Of a DNA stretch of 64,000 nucleotides, positions 56,840 through 64,000 are shown piece after piece. The DNA lies in contig CP150549.1 in assembly GCA_049487715.1 (NCBI GenBank), positions 310,001 through 374,000 of the forward strand. Direction: 5' to 3'. The DNA comes from Pycnococcus provasolii. Its lineage: Eukaryota; Chlorophyta; Pseudoscourfieldiophyceae; Pseudoscourfieldiales. Under the pieces are notes generated by a model. It worked only from the letters and a program-made list of their open reading frames with translations, was not told the DNA's origin and did not search any database. The position numbers and the translations under genes are program-made. Positions within the stretch are counted from its first letter, which is position 1. Each line of letters starts with the position of its first letter.

Positions 56840-57872
56840 GAATCCTGAACCCTAATTGACTGATGCAGACAGCGCACTATTATCCCACTACTGTATTACC
56901 CGGGTAGTATTCTTGACCACCATTAATTAATCGACGTCTTATAAAACCGGCGAATTGGCAATTGGAATGAGCGACCGTGCGTTTGTCGTGCAAGCACCTC
57001 GCTCGTGCAAGCACCTCGTGTCCTCGTGCAAGAGGGACACCTAAACTTTACCATCCATGAAAGGGAAAAGGGACTGCCAGACCTGCCAAGACGGCAAGAC
57101 CTGCCTGCAAGACCGGGGTGTAGCCAACTAGCCGTTTGATGAGGCGTACATATTCTTCCAGGTTAACCCGCGTACCGGCAGGCGGGGGGGTGGTTAGGTG
57201 GGATGGTTGGGACAGAGGTCACGTCTACCCGGTATTCTTAAAGTACAGTACTTACGATGAAAAAACAATCTCCATCCAGTTTGACTTCACAGTATGGTAA
57301 GGTTTCTTCTCGCGTTAAGGTATTCCACCCCCGTTGATTACAGTATTTCCTGCAACGTTACATACAGTATTCTTAAAACTTTACGTGTGACTTGAACAGG
57401 TGGTTTGAACAGGTTTGAACGCGTCGTACCTGTAATAAACGTCTTCTTGCCTGCCTGAAGTCAAACGAAAAACTGTAACACGTTCACTTGCACTCCCTTT
57501 CCGCTGTTTCTTTCTGTTTCTGTTTCTGTTTCTTTTCTGGTGGTTCCATTGCACTCCATTGTGTCTTGACTTCGAGAGGCGACTTCAGGACTCCTAACTT
57601 AAGGTTAGGAGCTTTCAAGTTTCAAGTACACACAGTCAGTAGGTGTTTGTGTGTCACCTTTCGAAACCTTAAGACCTTCCTCCACCTTAAGACGTCTTAA
57701 GAGTTTGTTTGTTTGCTTTTTATTTATTTTTTTGAATAAAAAGCTTTTTCATTTTCAGTGAGCTTTTTCATACTGCTGTGTGTGTTCAGGCTTCTTCATC
57801 TTCATCTTCACCTTCATCTTCGTCGTTCAGAAGGAAGGAAGCTTGCTTAGTAGGGGCACCAACCAACCCACC

Positions 57873-57904
57873 GTGAGTGAGTGAGTGAGTGAGTGAGTGA
57901 GTTT
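57873..57904. repeat. (GTGA)n microsatellite
   Basis: Seven to eight GTGA units. Confidence 0.9.
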
Positions 57905-58030
57905 GTGATCGTACTTCAGGTGTCTCACACGTCAACTTGTCAAGCACATACGGGAAATCAGGGATCTACCACTCTAAGTTAAGGAACGCCTGTTTGAGAT
58001 ATTTTAAAAAGACTTGACAAGAACAGGACA

Positions 58031-61000
58031 ATGCAGAGACACGCGAACGCGAGGCACTCGAGCCTTCTCGGCGCTGCCGTGGTGGTGATCCTTGCGGTCG
58101 CGACAACTTCTCTGCACCAACCTGCACGCGCAGAGACGGCGTTTTCGCCGCCGCCACCGCCGCCGCCGATGCCGCCCAGGCCGCCGCCGCCGCCGCCTCC
58201 GCCGCCGAGCCCACCGCCGTCGCCACCGCCACCGCCACCACCTCCGCCGCCGCCAAGTCCACCACCTTCGCCGCCGTTTCCACCTTTCAACGCCACGGCT
58301 CTGGACGCACGACCTGCCACGACGTGCACGGGCGTCACGGACGGAGTGCGGCACGCAAGAGAAACAACGGACCTGGGCGAGTACGACGTGACGTACGGTA
58401 CTGTACAAGACGGACGCATGAGCTTCGCGAACGCCGGAACGGAAATCAAGTACAGAAGGCGCGTGAAGCGGGGCGAGGCTGTTGTCATCCAATACAACAC
58501 GCCGCTCACCGCAGGCATGCCGTGCGACGCATGGCTGCGCGCGAGGTCGCAGTTCAGCCTCGGAACTGCACAAGGCAACAGCGATTTCACGATGTTTGGG
58601 CAGGTAGATGTTGAGACGGTGGATGGATTCTCCGGCTTCGACGCGACGGTCAACTTCCAAAAGTCCTCCGACGTGCCAGTCACGCACAGGTACGATAGCG
58701 CCGATCCCGTCAGCCTGCTTATCGGCGACGCGCTCACGCCAGCCGCCCTAGAGCTTCAGTGGCGAAGCACGGGTGAAATCTACGCGCTCGTCGCCGTGCC
58801 GGGCAGCGGCAAGGTACCCGTGGATGCAAACGGAGCGGGCGTTTACGTTCTTGTGGGATTTAGCCTGCACGACGAATTGCCGCTCTACCAGATGGCACGC
58901 GCCGCGTCGCCTCGTGCTGCCGCGTACGCCAGCGAGCGGCTAGATGGTACGCCAATCATTCGCGTGAGTTTGCGCAAGATCGTCGAGCCGGTGCATGTGC
59001 TGTTTCGCGGCGCGGTCTTGCCAACTCAGTCGGTTTTCCTTGCGAATGGAGTGAAGTGGTTTCAAGAGCGTGTCACCGCAATAAACGTCGATCAGGCGAG
59101 CGCGTTTCGCGCCGCGGGTGGCGAAGCGTGGAGCATGTCATTCTACCTTCGGTGGTACGACATCGGGCTTGGCGCGTCTGACGCCGTGCCACTCGTGCGC
59201 GTCGGCGGAGGAGCCGCGTCGAGCCGCGGCGATCACATCTATTGGAGGAAAAGCAGTCGGCAGTTCCAGTCGGGCAGTGGCAGCGCAAGCCAAATCACTT
59301 CCAAGCCGGGTGGATTCGACGCCGAGCAGTGGGTGCACGTCTGCTGGGTGGTAAGCAATGCACAGCAGTCTTCCGTATTCTTCCGCACTCCCTCAGATTC
59401 AAGCGTGCTTGAGAAGCTCGACGGTGCGGCTACGGCTGATTTCAAAAACATCTTCGAGTATGTTTCTGTGGGCGATGTCAACTACAAGGGTGAGCTGCGA
59501 AATGTGCGCCTCTTCCATCGCGTACTTCTACCCAGCGAGTGCCGGAGCTTCGCATCCAGCGATACTCCGTCGGCGGTGGCGGATACGTGTACCACGCCGC
59601 CGAGCCCGCCTCCTGCACCGCCTCTGAACCCGCCGACGCCGCCTTGCAGCCCACCTCCACCTCCGTCACCGCCGCCAAATCCGCCGAGCCCACCGCCTCC
59701 TCCTCCGCCACCTCCTCCTCCGCCAAGCCCGCCACCGCCTCCTCCTCCGCCGCCGAGCCCACCGCCAAGCCCGCCGCCGCCTCTCCCGCCGCCACCGAAT
59801 CCGCCGCCGCCGATGCCTCCGCTACCAACACCGACGCATCCGCCGAGCCCGTCACCCCCCCCTCCAAGCCCGCCGCCGCCCAGCCCGCCACCGAAACCAC
59901 CGAGCCCGCCGACACCGCCAGATGCACCTTATGTGGCACCAAGCCCGCCACCCCCGAGTCCCCCACCGCCCTTTCCACCGCCGCCGCCACCCCCGAGCCC
60001 ACCGCCGCCGCCGCCGAGCCCACCACCACCGCCGTCACCTCCACCGTCCCCATCGCCGCCACTGCCCCCTCCACCTCCATGGCCGCAGGCGCCTGATGTC
60101 CATCAGCCTCAACCAATCCTGCAGCTCGTCTCGGGGTCAGCTCCTGTGTCTTCTACGAGCACCGCGCAGGCACCCGTACTCGCCAGCGAGGATGTGATTG
60201 TACTGCAGCTCACGTTCACAGACTCGCAAAGCGGGAGCGTCGAAGAAGTGGATGGGCTCCAGGAGTCGTGCTACAACGTTGAAAGTAATCAAGTTGATGG
60301 GCTCGTGCAGAGCAATTTAGCTTGGTACACAAAAACAAGCAAAGTGGCGCGTGCAGGTGGCTCAACGCTGTACAGCATCACACTGCGACCAAGGCTTCTG
60401 GCTGGAGTATGCACCACTGCTGCAAGCGGAGATATTCTGGTTGACCTCACGGTCGACATCCCTGTGGGGTGCGTGCGCGACATGGCTGGGAATGCGAATG
60501 CAGAGTCACGAACGCTGTTTGTGCGCTGGAAACCTCCATCCGGCGCGATCCCCGTGTGCTCACCCCCAAGACCGCCGCCATCACCGCCTTGCGGCATGGA
60601 CGGGGCGCCCCCTTGTGGATCTCCGCCACCATCGCCGCCATCGCCGCCATCGCCGCCAACATCGCCGCCGAGGTACAAGGCAAAAGATCTGCCGAGCTTC
60701 AGCGACGAGTACGACGGCGACTATGGACTGTACATTGACGACGAAGGCACGCTCGCAGCCCCGCACATTCCCGATGCAACGTCAACAGGCACCGTCGTAG
60801 CAATTTCATTCATAATCGTACTTTATGCCATTAGCACGCTTGTCTTCGGATTTTCGCCTCTACGCCTGTTGCCTCGTCTGCAGGTGATTGGCGCAGCCGC
60901 GTGGCTCTTCCGCATATACCGTCGCACCGGTCGACGACGACCGATTCTGTACGACGGCGCTATGAACTTTTACGATGCAATGAGCATTCTGAATGGAGCG

Positions 61001-63178
61001 AGCCCTTCGTCTACGACATTCTACGAAGATGCAGGCGTGCTTTTGGAACGAGTTCTCGTCATGGCCGTCGTGGCTGTTGGGGCGGCGCTGGTTGTGCGTG
61101 GCTTGCTTAAGATTGCGACCCTTCCCGAACCTGGGGCGAATGAGGCCGGGCGGAAGATTGGGATGCGAATGCAGCGCCTGCTCACCGTACCCCGTCTAGA
61201 GCTCAGTGCTGTCACGCTAGCCGCCTTGCCGTGCGCCGTCGCCGTGGCACATTATCTTGCGGACGTCAGCTGCTGTGCGTCCGAGCTGAAGTATAAGAGG
61301 CACCATGCAAATGCGAATGGACTTGTTGAGGCAGTTATCGCTCTCATTGTACCGTGTATAGTCTTGACGTGGTGTGTTCACGTGATCGTGTACAGCCGCG
61401 TCTATGCAACGTACGATATTGTGAAGAAGAGGTGGGATACTCTCCGAAAGGACGCCACAGCGGAGAAGTTTGTTTTCATGGAGGAAGGCGAAGATTCGAC
61501 ATCGAAGGAAGTCAAGGATACGAAGGCCGGCTTCGTGGAACAGTTCGGAGTTTGCCTTGAGCCATATCGTGGCCCGCAGATCAAGGCGCAATTTCTCTCG
61601 CCTCTTGATCGCGCCGTGACTCTGTGCATGGTGCGCGAGCGACGCTCGATGACAGAAACATGGCCACTGGGCATTCACATGCTTTGGTTGGGATATCTGC
61701 TTCAGATTGGCGCGGGTGTATCGTGCGCCATTGCTGGGACAGCCAAGCCTGGCGATTCAAGGTTGGCGGGAGTCGGTGCTATCGTGTCGGGCATATTTGT
61801 TGGCACCGAGGCCCTGGCTGTTGCAAGCACTCTCCCATACCACGCGATGACTGACAATGTTTGCGGTTGTCTCTCAGCTGCACTATCTGCCGCAGGATTT
61901 TTCGTATTGTCGGCTGTCTTCTATGACGATAAATCACAAGCTGGTGGAATGAATGGTGCGATTAAGATCAGCGTCGCCTTGCATGCCTTCTCGGTTTGCG
62001 TTGAAGCAATCGCGATCCTCGCGTTGATGGCAAAGGACGCACAAGCTCGGCTATCGTGCTTGCGTCCACAGATCAAGTCAACAAAGGAAAAGATTGCGAT
62101 GAGTCCAACGCCCCTAATGACTGCCATTGGTGATGACAAGTCGATCAAGAAGTTTGATGATGACAAGGTGACGAAGCTCGGAATCGAGCCTTTGACCCCT
62201 CTTCCATTTGGCGGGTGGGGTTATCCGGTGATTCGCGAGGCGAACAAACAGAATCGTTTGGTCGAAGAGGAAGACGTTGCGGTCAACATCATGCCATATG
62301 AGAAGCCGGAGATGGATGCAGTGTACTTCAAAGAAAATGGTTTGCTGTTGCCAGAGAAAGAGCTGATGTACAGAGAAAGAGTTGAGGAGCCCGAAGAGGT
62401 TGGCAAGAGCGAGGGCACGTCGCCATCTGATGGGCCTGCTGACAAACTGTACGAGCCAAGCTGGTTGCGTGCCAATGACAATGATATGAAGGACAGAGCG
62501 CAAAGTGCAAGCGGCAGTAATTCGGATAAGCGGAAAGAAAAGCTGAAGTCTCTATTCAGAAAGCTTGATTTCCTCAACGTCGACGAGGACTTGGCGTCCC
62601 AGCCGGCTGGAGTGGTGGAACCAGAAGTACCGCCTTCGAAACGAAGCCCCACAAAGCTGCACTCGCCGTCAAACCCAATAAATTCTCCGAGCCGCTTTGG
62701 TGAGTTTGGCGTAAAGAGCGAAGAAGAAGCGCTAAGTGCTACTCCATCGCAGACGAAGTCGCCGAAATCCTTCCAGCCCTTGCTAAGCCCTTCGCCGAAA
62801 TCCTTTCAGCCCTTGCTCAGCCCTCCACCACCAACTTCGCCGATGTTGCCTCCAACGATGGATGCTCGCCGAATTGGCATGCAGATTGCGTCGAGTCCGT
62901 CACTTAAGGCTACCGCAAAGCAGCAAGGGCAGACATCTGTCGCATCGCAGTCCACCTCCACGAAGGAGAAGCAGGAGGAGGAGGGAAAACCGCCATCAGA
63001 GACAGCTGGCGCATCGCAGTCCACCTCCACGAAGGAGAAGCAGGAGGAGGAGGGAAAACCGCCATCAGAGACAGCTGGCGCATCGCAGCCCACCTCCACC
63101 AAGGAGAAGCAGGAGGAGAAGGTCAAACCGAGCTCGTTGTCTTCTTTCAGGATCAAATTTGACCCGAACGACGAATAA
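58031..63178 (+). CDS. Giant SPPPP / LamG-like / multipass surface protein
   Basis: 1,715 residues, ATG at 58031. Signal peptide (1-35), Pro block 1 (about 40-86), an unknown beta domain, and a LamG/concanavalin-like domain about 368-503 (AWSMSFYLRWYDIG, WVHVCWVVSNAQQSSVFF, VGDVNYKGELRNVRLFHRVL). Then Pro block 2 (about 522-688, many SPPPP units), an Ig-like domain about 694-835 ending VRDMAGNANAESRTLFV, Pro block 3, and at least seven helices about 919-1335. A long Ser/Pro-rich cytoplasmic tail carries three 23-residue repeats (QSTSTKEKQEEEGKPPSETA). The ectodomain resembles hydroxyproline-rich chlorophyte wall proteins. The membrane part suggests a wall-anchored receptor or TRP-like channel (inference). 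Confidence 0.7.
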   Translation: MQRHANARHSSLLGAAVVVILAVATTSLHQPARAETAFSPPPPPPPMPPRPPPPPPPPPSPPPSPPPPPPPPPPPSPPPSPPFPPFNATALDARPATTCTGVTDGVRHARETTDLGEYDVTYGTVQDGRMSFANAGTEIKYRRRVKRGEAVVIQYNTPLTAGMPCDAWLRARSQFSLGTAQGNSDFTMFGQVDVETVDGFSGFDATVNFQKSSDVPVTHRYDSADPVSLLIGDALTPAALELQWRSTGEIYALVAVPGSGKVPVDANGAGVYVLVGFSLHDELPLYQMARAASPRAAAYASERLDGTPIIRVSLRKIVEPVHVLFRGAVLPTQSVFLANGVKWFQERVTAINVDQASAFRAAGGEAWSMSFYLRWYDIGLGASDAVPLVRVGGGAASSRGDHIYWRKSSRQFQSGSGSASQITSKPGGFDAEQWVHVCWVVSNAQQSSVFFRTPSDSSVLEKLDGAATADFKNIFEYVSVGDVNYKGELRNVRLFHRVLLPSECRSFASSDTPSAVADTCTTPPSPPPAPPLNPPTPPCSPPPPPSPPPNPPSPPPPPPPPPPPPSPPPPPPPPPSPPPSPPPPLPPPPNPPPPMPPLPTPTHPPSPSPPPPSPPPPSPPPKPPSPPTPPDAPYVAPSPPPPSPPPPFPPPPPPPSPPPPPPSPPPPPSPPPSPSPPLPPPPPWPQAPDVHQPQPILQLVSGSAPVSSTSTAQAPVLASEDVIVLQLTFTDSQSGSVEEVDGLQESCYNVESNQVDGLVQSNLAWYTKTSKVARAGGSTLYSITLRPRLLAGVCTTAASGDILVDLTVDIPVGCVRDMAGNANAESRTLFVRWKPPSGAIPVCSPPRPPPSPPCGMDGAPPCGSPPPSPPSPPSPPTSPPRYKAKDLPSFSDEYDGDYGLYIDDEGTLAAPHIPDATSTGTVVAISFIIVLYAISTLVFGFSPLRLLPRLQVIGAAAWLFRIYRRTGRRRPILYDGAMNFYDAMSILNGASPSSTTFYEDAGVLLERVLVMAVVAVGAALVVRGLLKIATLPEPGANEAGRKIGMRMQRLLTVPRLELSAVTLAALPCAVAVAHYLADVSCCASELKYKRHHANANGLVEAVIALIVPCIVLTWCVHVIVYSRVYATYDIVKKRWDTLRKDATAEKFVFMEEGEDSTSKEVKDTKAGFVEQFGVCLEPYRGPQIKAQFLSPLDRAVTLCMVRERRSMTETWPLGIHMLWLGYLLQIGAGVSCAIAGTAKPGDSRLAGVGAIVSGIFVGTEALAVASTLPYHAMTDNVCGCLSAALSAAGFFVLSAVFYDDKSQAGGMNGAIKISVALHAFSVCVEAIAILALMAKDAQARLSCLRPQIKSTKEKIAMSPTPLMTAIGDDKSIKKFDDDKVTKLGIEPLTPLPFGGWGYPVIREANKQNRLVEEEDVAVNIMPYEKPEMDAVYFKENGLLLPEKELMYRERVEEPEEVGKSEGTSPSDGPADKLYEPSWLRANDNDMKDRAQSASGSNSDKRKEKLKSLFRKLDFLNVDEDLASQPAGVVEPEVPPSKRSPTKLHSPSNPINSPSRFGEFGVKSEEEALSATPSQTKSPKSFQPLLSPSPKSFQPLLSPPPPTSPMLPPTMDARRIGMQIASSPSLKATAKQQGQTSVASQSTSTKEKQEEEGKPPSETAGASQSTSTKEKQEEEGKPPSETAGASQPTSTKEKQEEKVKPSSLSSFRIKFDPNDE
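62938..63130 (+). repeat. Three 69-bp tandem coding repeats
   Basis: Encode three copies of a 23-residue unit at the C-terminus of the giant surface protein, nearly identical at DNA level. Confidence 0.9.
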
Positions 63179-63630
63179 ATCAACACGTTTATATACAAGG
63201 GGAGACAATGTCACGCGTGTCACACTGCAAATATTACATACCATCCTAGAAGTCGTACCACCCTTAACCACAGTGAAGTCTACCCGGTAGTGGTATGCAC
63301 CTCGCCGGAAGTAGGAAGTACGTGATGGCAAGGTAGTAGTCTATGGCAAGGACGAGATCGCCCGTTTGTTTTACGATGCGAGCGATGGCAAGCTGCATTT
63401 GATATCGAGACGAGCGATCGCGAACCTTGCGAACATTTACGGACGTCCCGTGCAATTAGGTGGTGATCACTCGCCGCTCCAAGATACGTGAACGACACTT
63501 CTCTGAACAACAACAACAACAACAATCTCTACGATGTAAAAAGCACTTGTAAAATTTCTTGTTTTCACTTTGTAATAATCTTTGACCCATCAAATCGCCT
63601 CAGGCGACAGCATCTTTTATATGCCTACAG
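63179..63630. other. Spacer between convergent genes
   Basis: Contains an AACAACAACAACAACAAC run (63507-63523). No gene recognised. Confidence 0.45.
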
Positions 63631-64000
63631 TCACATCCCAGCCACTGCCTCATCGGGCGGGTACTCGCCCTCAGTTATGTAAGGCGCCCCAAAGGTGGGG
63701 AAGGTGCGCATTCTCAGCCTCTCAAGTTCGGCACGCAGAAGCATCGATTCCTCGGCTTGCGCCTCCGCAATGTCGCGAAGCTTGCGGTTCGTCACCAAGC
63801 TTCTCATTCGCCTGCGAATCATCATCTGCTTTCGTTCCTCGCGCTCCCTTGGTGGCTCAGGGCGAACTTTCGTCGCCGTGGGACGGCCCATAGTCACATC
63901 AGCCACGGCATCACCATCTGCACCTCCGATAGAGTCGGCATGTGCACGCACGGTATCCGTGGAATTGCGCATCTGCCCAATGCGGCGAACCACCCCACGC
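63631..64000 (-). CDS. Coiled-coil protein, C-terminal part, runs off right edge
   Basis: The minus-strand frame is open to the window edge and ends at 63631; 123 codons are visible and the start is outside. A basic helix (REREERKQMMIRRRMRSLVTNRK) leads into a coiled coil (LRDIAEAQAEESMLLRAELERLRMRTF) and a short Pro/Glu tail (GEYPPDEAVAGM). The helix-then-RLRxRTFPTF ending recalls axonemal coiled-coil proteins, but this is only an impression. No domain assigned. Confidence 0.5.
   Translation of the reverse strand, partial: RGVVRRIGQMRNSTDTVRAHADSIGGADGDAVADVTMGRPTATKVRPEPPREREERKQMMIRRRMRSLVTNRKLRDIAEAQAEESMLLRAELERLRMRTFPTFGAPYITEGEYPPDEAVAGM

Larger units (their letters stand above)
56739..58030. 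other. 1.3-kb intergenic region between divergent genes
   Basis: Contains a CCCTAA tract (56811-56839), repeated GTGCAAGCACCTCG units (about 56988-57028), CTGTTTCTGTTTCTGTTTC (57510-57530), a TTCATCTTCATCTTCACC tract (57797-57815) and a (GTGA)n run (57873-57904). No gene recognised; presumed promoters of the lipase and the SPPPP protein. Confidence 0.5.

Noticed and set aside
59478-60116. 212-codon minus-strand Ala/Gly/Val-rich frame
   Set aside because: Antisense of the SPPPP-coding block; CCG/CCA codons read as repetitive Ala/Gly/Val.
1-64000. CRISPR arrays, operons, riboswitches, bacterial promoters
   Set aside because: The gene content is eukaryotic nuclear. No spaced short repeats or polycistronic layout is seen; the tandem repeats present are coding or promoter duplications.

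Overview
The window is nuclear DNA of a eukaryotic microalga, most likely a compact green (prasinophyte-like) alga. The genes are eukaryotic: MSH6, APC8/CDC23, RAD51B, ALG9, DHHC palmitoyltransferase, tubulin-ligase-like. Almost all are single open frames. One clear 287-bp GT-AG intron is visible, in ALG9. Several proteins start with Arg/Ser/Ala-rich, transit-peptide-like N-termini. There is a very large surface protein with three SPPPP (hydroxyproline-rich) blocks, and a chlorophyte-style TGTAA lies just after some stop codons. TTAGGG-type telomere-like tracts occur internally, several of them 70-200 bp upstream of start codons. A stramenopile origin is not excluded. Some open frames extend upstream only through non-ATG codons; where that happens I use the first in-frame ATG.

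Layout. 1-15.3 kb holds ordinary genes: a truncated low-complexity gene at the left edge, a TTL-family ligase, a class-V PLP enzyme, a nine-unit armadillo-repeat protein, an oxalate/formate-antiporter-like MFS carrier, three poorly recognised proteins and an FKBP/TPR protein. 15.4-17.85 kb is a decayed tyrosine-recombinase retroelement (DIRS/Ngaro-like, split direct repeats) sitting inside a TTAGGG tract. At 19.9-25.3 kb three head-to-tail glycosyltransferase copies share one N-terminal membrane anchor but carry different catalytic domains (a fucosyltransferase-like fold versus GT25 plus GT32 remnants). 25.33-29.58 kb is a complete-looking 4.25-kb DNA transposon with long terminal inverted repeats. 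It encodes a THAP plus DDE transposase (one frameshift) and, convergently, an XPG/FEN1-type nuclease fused to SAP and SWIM domains. It interrupts the third copy of the glycosyltransferase 5' repeat, so the uninterrupted site can be read from the other copies.

29.8-45.4 kb returns to dense single-copy genes: membrane protein, DHHC enzyme, MSH6, APC8, a J-domain protein, an unknown protein, a small secreted protein and ALG9. 45.9-49.0 kb has a duplicated pair of secreted Tyr/Gly-rich proteins with nearly identical 5' halves and diverged 3' halves. 49.4-64 kb carries RAD51B, a gulonolactone-oxidase-like flavoenzyme, an unknown protein, a PAF-acetylhydrolase-like lipase, the 1,715-residue SPPPP/LamG-like/multipass protein and a truncated coiled-coil gene at the right edge.

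Functional themes are cell-surface building (ALG9, anchored glycosyltransferases, SPPPP protein, Tyr-rich secreted proteins), DNA repair and cell cycle (MSH6, RAD51B, APC8) and mobile elements. The transposon with the XPG-SAP-SWIM nuclease is the best candidate for an undescribed system.
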